This document shows, in pieces, positions 11,368 through 22,700 of a stretch of DNA of 64,000 nt. The notes under the pieces were generated by a model, which was given only the letters and a program-made list of their open reading frames with translations, made no database searches and had not been told where the DNA came from. Position numbers and translations under genes: made by a program. Origin of the DNA: Lotus japonicus (Eukaryota; Streptophyta; Magnoliopsida; Fabales; Fabaceae); assembly GCF_012489685.1 (NCBI RefSeq), contig NC_080043.1, positions 80,244,292-80,308,291 of the forward strand, in the 5' to 3' direction. Each line of letters opens with the position of its first letter. The first letter of the stretch is position 1.

Positions 11368-14300
11368 CAGTGGCGGAAGCACAGGGGTGACTTCCCTGTG
11401 CTTAGTCACCCCTGGCTTCCAATCATTTCTAAGGAAAAAAAAATTTGAGGCTGAATTTAGTCACCCCCCATGGGACACAACACGTGAGTGAGAGGCAAGG
11501 CAACATGACACCTTTTGTTTTCTTATATATCCATTTACTGCACCGCTGCACGTGACTACCTGAGCACTTCTTCTTCTATTTTTTTCTATTAATAACATGT
11601 ATGTGGGTCTCACTCACTAGTATATAATTTAAAACAAAGACACTACCATCTAAAAAAGAAATAGAAGCGTGGTAAGTAAACATCCAAACAGGAAGAACAG
11701 ATAAAGGAAAGAAACAAGGGAAAAGGCCAAAGGCAAGGAGAATAAAACTTCATTGTCTCATTGAATTTATGACATTGAAGAAACAACTCAAATAAAGCAA
11801 AGAGAAAGAACAAGAGATTTTGCTGGTATAACATTTAGAACCTCTCTATAATCTACTTTCTTTCTTGCTAATACTTTTTCATATATCACTTTGACACTTT
11901 CTATGGATATTCAAATTTTCATGTGTTCAAACTCAAATTTATTGGTTTAATTCTCTTTTTTGTTGCTTAATTGGTCTGATTATATGAGATTGGATTTGTG
12001 GTGCTTGTGTTTTGCTTGAAAAAAAGTGATAAAATATATGCACACCAAGTGTTTGTAAAAAGTCTCCTTTGAGATTTAGCCTTCAATAAAGAGTTTTTGC
12101 TTTCGTTGCTTCCTTCTTGTTATGTTATTGCTTTAATTTGTTGTTTTTTGATGAATTTGTTAGTGTTAATTGTTTATTTTAATGTTAAGAAAAGGATTAA
12201 ATATAGAAAGAACTTCGAAGTTATAATCAAAGTCATGTATTGTGTTATTATAATCAATTTTGTTCCACTAGTGATAACTTTACTATATAATTCATTTTTT
12301 ATTTGCACATTCTATTGTTTTATTTAAACTTTATTGTTTTACTCAAATTGTTTATTTTATTAGCTTGAAAAATGAAGAAGAAGAAAATGATTGACTTTTA
12401 CTTTAAGAGAAAAGAGAGAGATGATGAAGAAGCACAACCTTCACTTGTTTCACCAACTTCAATAGATACTAATGTTTCAAATATCGTTGAAGTTGGGCAA
12501 CCAACACAATCAACCGTAGAGCAACTTGTCCAACCATCTCCTTCAAAAGCTTTGAGAATTGAACAAGAAAGAATCAATATTGATGCTTTGATTCGTGATC
12601 CTAGAAAGCGTCCAAGAATTTTGGATTATCCTGTTAATCAACAAGATGAAATTAGAAGAGCATATATAAAGTTCGGGCCGTATCAATTTTTGATGGATGA
12701 ATATCCGTTTTCTGGTATGTACTCTACATTATCTATTTTTCTTTTTATTAATATCATATGAACATCTATTAGTATTTCTATTTTTAGTAATTAAATATTA
12801 TTATTCTCTCTTACAGTTTTTCAAGATCAACATCGTCGATTTCAAGCTCGTTGGTTTGAAACTTTTACTTGGTTAGAGTACTCGCCCGAAATGGATGCTT
12901 GTTATTGTTTTCCTTGCTATTTATTTTCTAAAAAGTCAAGTCCTTTCACTTCAAAAGGATTTAGAAATTGGAGAAAAGTGAATAGTGGAAAAGATTGTTC
13001 TTTTTTAACTCATGTAGGAGACGGTCCTAATTCATCTCATAATGTTGCTCTTAAATGTTGTGAAGATTTCAAAAGTCAATATTGTCATATTGATAAAGTT
13101 CTATCAAAGCAAACTTCACAACAAATTTCATGTAATCGGTTGCGTCTTAAAGCTTCGGCAGATGCCGTTAAATGGCTAACATTTCAAGCTTGTGCTTTTA
13201 GAGGGCATGATGAAAGTGTGAGATCTAAAAATCGGGGAAATTTTGTAGAGATGATAAAACTTTTGGCTTCTTATAATAGAGAAGTAGATGAGGTTGTCTT
13301 GGAAAATGCCCCTCAAAATGCAAAGTACACATCACCCACTATTCAAAAAGAAATCTTACATGTTTTTGCAAGGAAGGTGCAAAGTGACATTCGTAAAGAG
13401 ATTGGTGATGCAAAATTTTGTTTACTTGTTGATGAAGCTCGTGATGAATCTAAGAGGGAGAAAATGGCTATTGTCATTAGATTTGTTGACAAGAATGGAT
13501 ATGTTAAGGAGCGTTTCTTGGATATGATACATGTGAGAGATACTACTTCACATACTCTTAAGGAAGGAATTTGTTCTATATTATCTCACCATAATCTCAA
13601 CATTAAAAGCGAACGGGGTCAAGGATATGATGGGGCTAGTAATATGCGTGGAGAGTGAAATGGTTTACAAGCTTTGATCCTTAAAGAATGTCCTTATGCA
13701 TATTATGTACATTGTTTTGCTCATCAGTTACAACTTGCTCTCGTTGCTTCGGCTAAAGAAGTAGTTGATGTTCATGCTTTTTATCAAAACTTAAATATGA
13801 TTGTCAATGTTGTAGGTTCTTCTTGTAAACGCAATGATGAGTTGCATGCTGCTTATGCAAATGAAATTTCACATTTAGTTGCAAATGATGAGATTGAAAC
13901 ACGAAGGGGGGCAAATCAAATTGGCACACTACAAAGACCCGGTGACACTAGATGGAGTTCTCACTTAAATTCAATAACCCAGCTTTTACGATTGTATAAT
14001 GCAACAACTACAGTTCTTGAAGACTTGGCCATTGAATGATCTACTTATTCTCAACGAGGTGATGCCACTTATGCTTTCAAATCATTGATGTCATTTGAAT
14101 TTGTTTTCATTTTACACTTGATGAAAGAACTTATGGGAATATGTGACAAACTTTTTCAAGCTTTACAAAAAAAGACTCAAGACATCTTGAATGCTATTTG
14201 TTTGGTTTCTACCACAAAATCATTAATTCAGCAGTTAAGGGATTTTGGTTGGGATGCTCTTCTACGAAATGTTAGATCTTTTTGTGATAGTCAATCTATT

Positions 14301-15390
14301 AAAGTTCCAGACATGAGCTCTTCTTTCTCTGACATAATTCGATCTCGTCGTCAAAAGGATAAAGTGACAATAGAGCACCATTACCGTATTGATGTATTTA
14401 ATGTTGTCATCGATTATCAGTTGAAAGTATTGAATAGCAGGTTCAATGAGCAAGCAACTGAACTTCTTAAATTGAGCACAGCTTTAGATCCTTAGGATTC
14501 ATTCAAGTTATTTAATGCTGAGCATATCTGCAGTCTTGTTGAGAAATCTATCCTTCGGATTTTTCTGGCCAAGAAAAGATTCAGTTAGTATATGAATTGC
14601 AACATTATGAATTTGATGTGATAAAAAATGTCAACTTTCAGAATTTGTCCACTATTGGTGAATTGTGTCAAAAGTTAGTTGAGAGTGAAAAATCAATTGT
14701 CTATCCTTTACTTGATAGATTGCTGCGACTTGTTTTGACTCTTCCTGTATCAACAACAACCACTGAACGTGTTTTTTCAGCTATGAAAGTTATAAAAACA
14801 AGGTTGTGCAACAAGATGGAAGATATTTTCTCACTGATTACATGGTTGTTTATATTGAAAAGGAAATTGCCGAAAAATATACCAGCGATATGATAATTGA
14901 TGGTTTTTACTCTATGAAACAACGACGAGCACAACTTCAGCCTTTAAGTGTGAAGGTATATGTTTGATCTTACTATATGTTTGACGATATTAAACTATGA
15001 ATGTATCTTAATAAATTGTTTATACTTTGCAGGTTTCATCTTTATCTACAAGGTAGAGGCACTTTTGTGCTGATAATTTTTTGGTGCGGAAGAGATATTT
15101 TGTGGTTCTTCTCTTCAATTATCTACAAGATAATCTTTTTGTTGATCATGATTTTTTGTTCTTACTAAAATACTTATGAGCCGATTAGTATCTTTTTCAC
15201 CCAAACTAATCTTATATTTCTTATGCTTTTATTAAATATGTCTTGCACTTAAACTAATTTTTTGTTCACACCAAAATACCTATGTGTTTTTTTTGGCAAA
15301 TTTTTTATTTGATAAGAATTGAAATTTTCATACAAATTATATTCCTTTACATCCTAGTCCCCCCTAATGAAATTCCTGGCTACGCCCCTG
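11368..15390 (+). mobile_element. hAT transposon (4023 bp) inserted in the F-box gene
   Basis: The 8-bp target duplication CCTGAACC is perfect (11360-11367 and 15391-15398). The ends are imperfect inverted repeats: CAGTGGCGGAAGC at the left, and at the right CTGGCTACGCCCCTG, which reads CAGGGGCGTAGCCAG inward. Inside is a decayed transposase gene (12372-15056). About 1 kb of non-coding leader precedes it and about 330 bp of AT-rich tail follows. Perfect target duplications with a broken transposase imply either insertion of an already defective copy mobilised in trans, or modest age. The short MITE at 17351-17529 has a very similar end sequence. Confidence 0.95.
12372..15056 (+). pseudogene. 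hAT transposase (TTF zinc finger, DUF4371, hAT C-terminal), broken
   Basis: Exon 1 (12372-12714) starts MKKKKMIDFYFKRKERD and ends at a GTATGT donor; the intron is 12715-12816, ending TTACAG. Exon 2 shows a TTF-type region (WFETFTWLEYSPEMDACYCF, then PCYLFSKKS), a DUF4371-like block with acidic residues in CLLVDEARDESK and GYDGASNMRGE, and the C-terminal dimerisation block (LTLPVSTTTTERVFSAMK). A likely last intron (14956-15032) leads to a short exon ending at 15056. The gene is broken by in-frame stops at 13656, 14037 and 14493, by a frame change near 14560-14590, and by another near 14825-14840. It would be the transposase of the host element but cannot make a full protein as written. Plant relatives are often annotated as zinc finger MYM-type protein 1-like. 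Confidence 0.88.
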
Positions 15391-16062
15391 CCTGAACCAG
15401 CACACTTAAGGAATACATCGTCTGTAGGAGTTTCACATTCCCCAACCTCTTCTGAATGTGTAATAGTTGAACTCGAAGCTTGTTCTGAAATAATAGTACA
15501 CACCACTTGCCTTGGGCAGGAAACGTGGAAAGAAACTGAATTTGGTGACAGTGAATTTTATCTAAAAAATATAAGCCCTTGTTTCCATAATGGAGCATTC
15601 TATTATCTTAGCGAAAATGGAAAATTGGGAATTCTTGAAGTAGTAGGAGAAGAAGACATATTTTGGAAAGAATGTGAGAAGCCTGATGCTCCATGCACCG
15701 ACTACTACAAGTGCTTTATTGTAGAATGTAATGATAGTCTTTTATCGGTATTTGAATGTGCTTTTGGAAATTGGGTTCAAGTTTTCAAGTTGAATGAGTC
15801 TGAAATGACATGGATTAGAGTTGAAAGTCTTGAAAATCATATGCTTTTTGTTGGTGATCAATCATTTTCTGCAGAAGGCAACATTTTTTAAATGGAAAAT
15901 AAAATATATTTTCCAAAATTTTATGATGGAAATATTGTATTTTATTCCTTAGATACAAAAAGCTACCATACATTTGTCAACTTTGAAGCGGTGGATTTTC
16001 ATTGTATGGAAGAACAATTTTATAGTAGTTGGATTCAACCAAGGTGGCGGCAAGTAAGTTAG
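15391..16062 (+). pseudogene. F-box/DUF295 gene, second module, 3' part
   Basis: Picks up the frame that is interrupted at 11367: the duplicated CCTGAACC is read Pro-Glu-Pro on both sides, and host sequence continues with AHLRNTSSVGVSHSPTSSEC. Typical DUF295 segments follow (YLKNISPCFHNGAFYYLSEN and FECAFGNWVQVFKLNESEMT). An in-frame TAA sits at 15889-15891, right after AEGNIF; the same frame then stays open from ATG 15892 through MENKIYFPKFYDGNIVFYSL to a stop at 16060-16062. That last part is the usual C-terminal strand set of the family, so the TAA is probably a disabling mutation. The gene therefore carries a frameshift, a transposon and a stop. Confidence 0.78.
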
Positions 16063-16300
16063 TAGCAATGAGTACTGGGGAATTTTGTTGGGGTTAAAAA
16101 CTCTTGCGTTACACGAGATTCCAGAGAGTTGTCATTGAATCAGACTCTTCTTGTAGCATCAAACTTCTTGGTTCAGGTTGCGTTGACTCTCACCCTTGCT
16201 CTCAATTGATTGGTCAAATTTGTTCTATTCTGGACAGTTTTTCTTGCAGGTTACTTGAGGCTAAATTTTTAAAGAAAATATTGAAGAGGGTATACTAGAG
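16063..16300 (+). pseudogene. RNase H-like fragment (RVT_3 type)
   Basis: The frame covering 16104-16298 reads RVVIESDSSCSIKLLGSGCV, then SHPCSQLIGQICSILDSFSC. This is the core of the RNase H-like domain at the C-terminus of plant LINE-type reverse transcriptases and free-standing RVT_3 genes. A matching stretch upstream (16070-16103) is in another frame, so the copy is broken. It lies directly after the F-box pseudogene and is unrelated to it. Confidence 0.6.
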
Positions 16301-17112
16301 AAAGTAGGTTTTTTTTCTTGGACGAAAGTTAGACTTTATTTTTTTTGAGCAAAGAGTGTTGACGAAAGTTAGGCTTTTTTTTTTGTCAAAACGAAAGTTA
16401 GGCTTGTGTAGGCTCTCGTGCACGAAGGGGCCAGGCAAATTAACTAATTAAGGATAGCCAGATTGAAATTTCAAGGCCCAATAAGGGAGAACAGTGTGGA
16501 TTAGGCTTTTGATGCTGGGCCTAATTCTAATTTCTTGTGGAGAGGGATTAGCAGAAAGATATTTGGTGTTGTGTCAATGTGTTTGGATTGAGAAAATTTT
16601 GGTCTGCAGTTTAAACCGTTTGGTGGGAGGTATTTTCTTTTGGTTTGGTCATTGATGTTGTGTCAATGTGTTTGGATTGAGAAAAATTTGTTGTATAGGT
16701 TTCATTTTTCACATTGGTCATGGACTTTTTTTTCACATTATGAGCAGATGTATGGGTGCTTTTTTATGTATGTGAATTAGGTGATGCTTCAGATAATTTT
16801 CTCCTAAAGGGTATCCAAAATTGGTTTCCTAAAACAAAGTATGGCTGTTGCCAAAGAACTTTAGTTTGGAGTGTGATTAATTTTGCGTTGTGTTGAGATT
16901 TTTGGAGTGATTATACTTTTTTTTTATTTGACGGATGTCTCTAAATAAATGAAAGTTGAAACAGTTACATGTGCCTAATGTGTCCCAATAAATATTTTTC
17001 CTAAAATTCGAACGTATGATTTAATTTTTATATGTGCTCTCATCTTATGGTTGAGCTTTTGCTACGTGCCAATGTAAATAGATGTGTTTTCCATTTTTTT
17101 TATGAGTTTAAT
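16301..17112. repeat. Spacer with short direct repeats
   Basis: GACGAAAGTTAG(A/G)CTT occurs three times in about 16320-16405, and GTTGTGTCAATGTGTTTGGA followed by TTGAGAAAA occurs twice (about 16568-16598 and 16656-16686). No coding region is supported. Confidence 0.5.
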
Positions 17113-17277
17113 TTTGATGCACTGACGGTGTAAAGTTTTTTTACACCGTCAACCAATCAGATTTCAAGGATGTGACATGTCAATTAAAGAAATTAAATAA
17201 AAAGAGAGATTTTCTCACATTCTTAAAATCTGATTGGTTGACGGTGTAAAAAAACTTTACACCGTCGGTGCATCAAA
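17113..17277. mobile_element. Foldback MITE, ACGGTGTAAA family
   Basis: Ends TTTGATGCACTGACGG and CCGTCGGTGCATCAAA are inverted. Each arm contains a second palindrome, ACGGTGTAAAG next to TTTACACCGTC, followed by AACCAATCAGA or its complement. The 165-bp sequence would fold into a long hairpin. A diverged relative sits at 49317-49486. I see no certain target duplication, so the superfamily is open. Confidence 0.8.
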
Positions 17278-17350
17278 CTTTTTCTCTTTTTTTATTAGCA
17301 AATTTGTATTTAACTCAAGCACAAGGGGTACTAGAATCCAACCTTAAGAG

Positions 17351-17529
17351 CAGTGGCGGAGGCAGGGGGAGGCCTGACACTGCCATGGTCCCCCCCCCAT
17401 TATTTATAATTTCTTTGAAATGGTTTTATAAAATTGCTAATTAACATCATTTTCTTTGTATTTTCAAATAGTATAATCATGTTGGCTCAAATTGGCCCCA
17501 CCCAACCCAAAGTTCTCCCTCCGCCACTG
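17351..17529. mobile_element. hAT-type MITE, 179 bp
   Basis: Terminal repeats CAGTGGCGGAGG and CCTCCGCCACTG are perfect over 12 bp, and the 8-bp duplication CTTAAGAG flanks both sides (17343-17350 and 17530-17537). The ends match the first nine bases of the larger hAT at 11368, so that family may have mobilised it. Confidence 0.93.
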
Positions 17530-17785
17530 CTTAAGAGGATGTGCTCTCAAGCTTATTTCATCAAAATAAAGTCTATTTACCTTTAAAAAAATTGAAAAGT
17601 AAAAGTTCCTATAAGTGTGTGACACTAATATTTTCTCTGTCTCTCTCTCCTAAATATATCCTTCTTTCAAACAAACTCATTTACTTTTTTCTTTTCTTTT
17701 TTAAGTATTTACTTTTATCTTATAATTTAATTTATTTCCCATGTTTGTAGATCACTCAAAGAATTCATAAGGTCTATTTCATTAG

Positions 17786-17895
17786 TCCCGTAGGATACCT
17801 CAAATAGTAGGAGCTGGGGGACATATGGGTTGGGTGGGAGGTTTAGGGTTCGATTCTTGTCGGGTGCAATTTATCTCTCCGATGTACCAAAAAAT
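17786..17895 (+). mobile_element. tRNA-derived SINE with 14-bp target duplication
   Basis: A-box-like ACCTCAAATAGTAGG (decayed) and B box GGGTTCGATTC mark a tRNA-derived head; the body reads ACATATGGGTTGGG, then GTGCAATTTATCTCTCC, GATGTACC and a short A run. GTCTATTTCATTAG flanks it at 17772-17785 and 17896-17909. Confidence 0.85.
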
Positions 17896-18092
17896 GTCTA
17901 TTTCATTAGGTGTCGTACAATAGTTTTTAGTTTTTAAAACCTAGAAAATAAATCGTTTGATAGAAAAAAATTTCAAATTTGATTTCAAAATATAAATTTT
18001 TTATTTTTTAAAACTGAAATCTCAAAACATGTTAGTTATGTTTTCTGTTTCTATTTTTAATTTTCAAAAATAATTCAGCTTAAAAAACATAT

Positions 18093-18261
18093 CGTCTAAC
18101 ACTGCTGCGGATTGGCTTACCAAATACAGATTGTGATCGGCATTTCCTGGTGTGCGAGTTGTTTATCATCCTGAACCAGAGTGTTATAATTTACCCCGTT
18201 GAAGGATGTGTTAGTTGTTCCTTAGTTCTTTTGGGTTTTCTTGTCTATTTTTCAATGTATA
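18093..18261 (+). mobile_element. 5'-truncated LINE 3' end with RNase H C-terminus
   Basis: The start reads AADWLTKYR, then a broken FPGVRVVYHPEPEC, as at the C-terminus of the RNase H domain of plant LINEs. It is followed by a T-rich 3' tail ending AATGTATAAAAAAA. AAAAAACATAT occurs at both edges (18082-18092 and 18262-18272), consistent with a target duplication. Confidence 0.55.
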
Positions 18262-18272
18262 AAAAAACATAT

Positions 18273-19985
18273 TTGTTTAAACTTCAAAGTTCAAACAGTT
18301 TTAATTTTTTTCTTTTAAAAACATGTTTCAAAAACTATTTTTAAAAACAATTTGTATATGAAAATTAAAATATTCAATCCATATGAAAATGAATTTTTGG
18401 TACATGAAAAAGAACTTACACTTAAGTATCTAAATATTTTTTATAATGAATAATCTTTTTATTTAGTACTAATTGTATCTGACAGCAATGCCACTGGTCA
18501 GAACCCGCGTAAGCAAGGTTTGCTTTGAAGCTTTTAGCTTTGTACGTTTGTTTTTAGTTGGCAGACTGTTAGAATTTTTGAATACAGTGACTCCTGTCTC
18601 TTCTTAGTCCCTCCCACTCACTCCAAGACATAAAATTGACTTGCGCGCCACAAAAAGCTCCTTCAAAAAGTTTGCTAGATCATCTTTTTAATTTCTTGCT
18701 TTACAACCACTCCTCTACCTCTTCATCAATTGTGTTTTTAATTTTTTAATCAATAATTACAACAAACACAAACCCTACCAGGCACGTGAACAACCAAACA
18801 AACCATGTGGGTGAGAATGAATGTATTCCGAGGTCTGTTATTTTTTACCAAGATATTATATATTGATTTGGGACTATTTTTTCGAGAATATAAAATTATA
18901 TTAAGTGTGTAGACGTCTCTTAACAAATTTTTCTCTATACATACTATCTAATGATTGAATTATGAAATAGATGGTTAAATAGTTCAACTATTTACGAGTT
19001 GTATTTTTTAATAGGTCAACTATTTATCAGTCGTATACTTAAATAAAATTGTGTTTGATTTTTTGTTTGATGGTCCGTTTGGGCATTGAAATTCGAAATC
19101 ACACATTCTCAAATCTCAAACGTAAAAGAGGTTATGTACATCAGTTGGGTGAAAGCACTTTCACATTTGTTCTACAAATTAAACAGGCACTAAGTCAACC
19201 ATATACCAGGATTGAATTCTCAACTCTCAATGCTTAAATAGTTTAATCATCTACCTACCAATTGTGTTATACCTGATTGAGTTTAGTTTTTACGACCAAA
19301 AATTGGATTTTAAGGAGAAATTAAAATGATTTATTAGGGGGAAAGGGGACATGAAATAAAAATGGGGGTGTACGTCCTTGAAATTAAGTATGACATGCAA
19401 TAGAAAAACAATATGATTGGAAAAAAGAGGCCAGGCTGGGTTGAAGGTGCAAGGGAAATGACATTTACGTGTTGTTTCTTTCCCACTTTCGCTTTCGTTG
19501 CTGTGTGAATCTCTGAATCAACAACACAATATTCAAGGCAAGGCAGTAAATAAAAAAGCGTTGAAATCTGGAGCCAGTATCGTCCTCTCCGTTTGTCACT
19601 CTGATCAGTCTGATGTGTATGTACCATAACACTCAACTCAAGGGTAAAGCCAGCGTGGCAGCACGTATTACGGGGGCTCCCTCTCCCGTTAGGGATAAAA
19701 CAAAACAAACATGGGAATGGTTTTTCATTCTAATGCAACCAAACAAACAATTCCAATTCTTTATCTCCTATATAGTACATTATCGCATCATTTTCATCTA
19801 AAGTTCAATTGGACTCTAGTTTTCTTCCAGTTCAATTTTTCATGTTCTGCAACAGTTTTATGTTTGGACGCTTCAGCCGTGGATTCTTCATGTCTTTAAA
19901 CTGTTTAAAGTTTTCCATCTTGAGATAATCAAGTTTCACATTTTATATTTGATAATTTATGACCAGGTATTGGTTGCTTCCACTA
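18273..19985. other. Spacer, nothing recognised
   Basis: AT-rich. The minus-strand frame 19334-19708 and overlapping short plus frames have no recognised domain or supporting gene structure. I leave them out as genes. Confidence 0.5.
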
Positions 19986-20203
19986 GATTAGGGGAACGAC
20001 CAAAACATCTGGGGAGGGGTGGAAGGAGAAGGAAACGATGGAACGCTGAGCTATGGAGAGAGGGGGGTGCGACACCTTGGACGGGATGAACGGAGGGATT
20101 TTGAGCTCGAGCACCTTAGTTGAGCTCGGGTGGTGTCCCTGCGAAAACATTCTGATATCTAAGTTAATTCAGGGAAGATAGTTGAGAAAACTTTAAGTGT
20201 CAG

Positions 20204-20535
20204 CAGGGACGGATGCACGTTGGAGTGCATGAGGGCATATGCCCTCACTTGGCTTTTGAAAAAATCATTAGAAAAAAATTTGAGTAGAAAATGTATGTGA
20301 TTTTTTATGGTTTATTTGGTAAATAATGCCCTCACTTGTGTCTCACATTGTTAAATGCCCTCACTTGAGTAGTAAAAGTCTGGTTTTTGATTACCTCTTT
20401 GGTGAAAAATGCTTTCACTTGTGTCCGCTTTGGTAAAAAAATCCATAACTTTTTTAATAGTATATGTTAATTTTTTTTTACGAATTTACATGTATATATT
20501 GCCCTCACCACATTAAATTTCTGAATCCGTCACTG
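20204..20535. mobile_element. hAT-type non-autonomous element, 332 bp
   Basis: Ends CAGGGACGGATGCA and TGAATCCGTCACTG are imperfect inverted repeats; AGTGTCAG is duplicated exactly (20196-20203 and 20536-20543). The interior repeats GCCCTCACTTG several times and encodes nothing. Confidence 0.92.
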
Positions 20536-20798
20536 AGTGTCAGAATGATGAATACCTTGGGGAGGCTCTTAGCGAGGGAGCCTTATATACCTGTCAGAGG
20601 GGCTAGGGTGGCTCTAGGTGAAGTCATGAGTGCCTAGGTTTTGGGTGTTCTCACACCGTGGGATCCTTCTGAGGTTCCTGTTGTCTCTAGAGATCCAACG
20701 GTCAAGGGTTCCTATATAGTAAACATGGATTAAACCTGGAGTCTTATTCCTAGCCCTTTGTAATTAGTGTCCAGGGTCAGCGATGAGATGGTTGAGGT

Positions 20799-21157
20799 TA
20801 GGACAGTTCATGGTTCTCTGAGAACCGAAGCTAACCAAGAACCGAACCGAAAACCGAACCGTTCAAGAACCGAACCTTTAAGAACCAAACCGAACTCGAA
20901 CCTAAATTGAAAAATCGGTTCGGTAACCGAACCAAAATATCAACTACCAGTTCAGGTTCGGTTCGGTTCGAACCATAGTATATCGGTTCGGTTCGAACCA
21001 TCTATAAATATGCATGTTTTACCGAATTGGTTAACCGAAATTTGAAACCGGTTCGGTTCGGTTTGAACCATACTATATCGGTTCGGTTCTCTCGAAACAA
21101 AATTTTGGTTCAGGTTCGGTTCGGTTCAAGCAAAGAACCGAACCATAAACAGTCCTA
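20799..21157. mobile_element. hAT-type element rich in AACCGAACCG, 359 bp
   Basis: Ends TAGGACAGTTCATGGTTC and GAACCATAAACAGTCCTA are inverted repeats, and the exact 8-bp duplication GTTGAGGT flanks them (20791-20798 and 21158-21165). The inside is dominated by GGTTCGGTTCG on one half and CCGAACC on the other. Confidence 0.92.
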
Positions 21158-21286
21158 GTTGAGGTGATTCGGATTTAACCTCCAGCTGGCACTCGATACG
21201 CCCGACACTAAGTATGGTAGGCCAAGCACAATCAGCTCGGGCCTCGAGTTCCACTGATCGCGCTTGATCGAGTCAGAAGATTTATA

Positions 21287-21740
21287 CTCCCTCTGTTCTA
21301 GAAATATTATTGTTTTAGGCATGCGCTTTCAATTGCATATTGTTCTTCTCTATCTAAGTATAATTTAATTGTACCATGTTCATAAAGGCCCATTTTTTGC
21401 TAGTTTTTTTTTTTTCAATTTATACCTTCATTTAATAATTTTTCTCTCACTTATCACATTTCATATCAACCAACCACAAGTGATCTCTATCAACTACATT
21501 CTTCTCTATCTAAGTATAAATTTAATAGTTGTACATGGAACTATTACAATTGAATAAGGGTTTGTATAGCTTGGCCCTTTTTTTAGGGGTTTCCTTCTCT
21601 CTTTCAATAATATTCTTTTTTTTTTCTTTCAAAAAAACCAATTGAATAAGGGTGCTTTAGTAACATTATATTATCAATAATCTTCATCTTACTCTTTGTG
21701 TCACAACCTTAAACAACAATCTTTGTGGAAAGGAGAGAGA
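21287..21740. mobile_element. Stowaway-like MITE, eroded right end
   Basis: The left end CTCCCTCTGTTCTAGAAAT follows TA and resembles the intact copy at 37600-37911. Toward the right, AGGGTGCTT and ACCTTAAACAACAA match that copy, but the terminal GGAACGGAAGGAG is eroded to GGAAAGGAGAG. CTTCTCTATCTAAGTATAA occurs twice inside (about 21344 and 21503), an internal duplication. Confidence 0.6.
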
Positions 21741-21999
21741 ATTCAAATGAAAGACGTATTGATTAGTTAGGATAAAAGAAAAGGATAGACTACATTTGGC
21801 ATAGCAATTAGTCTAGTAGAAACAGAACCCTAAACCTTGAGGGATGCTCAGGTGTAGACATAATCTCTGAAGTTATTCACAATAGTTTCACTAGGGTTAA
21901 ATGCTTCAGTTACAACTCATATCAAACTCTATATGTCCAAATTTTATTGTTAAACTATATAAACATTATTTTTTGTGTAAAGCAAACAGCTATCCCAAA

Positions 22000-22700
22000 A
22001 GGATATAATATAAAACCATTAATTTGAGTCTTACATACCCAACACCTTAAGCTTTTGGGTAAGGGTCTAATGAATGATTTTATATTATATTCTAACACGC
22101 CCCCTCACGCAAGAGCCCTTTGGGCTTGAAGTGTGGGCAGTGCACATGCTCATCTACCATGTGCTGAAATTAAACTTAGAAGGATTGGGGCGGCATGGGT
22201 CGAACTTTGGGCTGCTTGGTCATAAAGGCCCTGATATCATGTCAAACAACCATTATCCTAAAAGGTTAAGTTGTTGGGTAAGGGTCAAATAAATGATTTT
22301 ATATTATATTCTAACATTTTGTTCATTACTATGCTCCCCCTCCGCGAAAGCTATTCACACTTGCACCGTCGTTCGCTTCACCACATCAACGGGAAACGCC
22401 ATCTAGTCACACCGCTAGTAAGAATTTCGATACAAGGAGTCTCACCGTGGTTATACCAACCATCGAATCTGATACGACTTGATGGGGAGATAGAGAAGCC
22501 AATGGGCCAAGGATACAAGACACCAAAAGAATCCGACACCACGCCTTAACCTAAAATTTTAAGGCATCGGATTCATGAGTCACATCTCTTATAAAGTTTT
22601 TATCTTACTCATATTTAACCAACATGATGCTCCTACTCACACTTGAGTTCTTAACATTCTCTCATTTAAGTTAGAGTTACCACCACATTAGTAATATAAA
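22000..22700. repeat. Dispersed-repeat block with 40-bp direct repeat
   Basis: TTGGGTAAGGGTC, then AATGATTTTATATTATATTC, occurs at about 22055-22097 and 22273-22316, enclosing CGCCCCCTCACGCAAGAGCC and CCCTGATATCATGTCAAACA. The region around 22560-22690 (AAGGCATCGGATTCATGAG, TTATAAAG, TCTTACTCATATTTAACC) has the look of an LTR promoter relic. The class is not certain; the frame 22271-22549 inside it is not supported as a gene. Confidence 0.5.

Larger units (their letters stand above)
19990..21276 (-). mobile_element. LTR relic carrying two nested hAT elements
   Basis: Removing the insertions at 20204-20535 and 20799-21157 leaves a block whose reverse strand shows a TATATAAGG-like TATA (about 20583-20591) and the conserved GTTGGATCTCTAGAGACAAC, then AGGAACCTCAGAAGGATCC, shared with 3113-3162 and with the solo LTR at 54003-54544. 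Boundaries are uncertain. It is older than both nested elements. Confidence 0.55.

Noticed and set aside
12097..12327. 76-residue frame rich in hydrophobic residues
   Set aside because: Lies in the non-coding leader of the hAT transposon; composition is explained by T-rich DNA.
19334..19708. 124-residue minus-strand frame
   Set aside because: No recognisable domain; overlapping plus frames of similar length; AT-rich spacer context.
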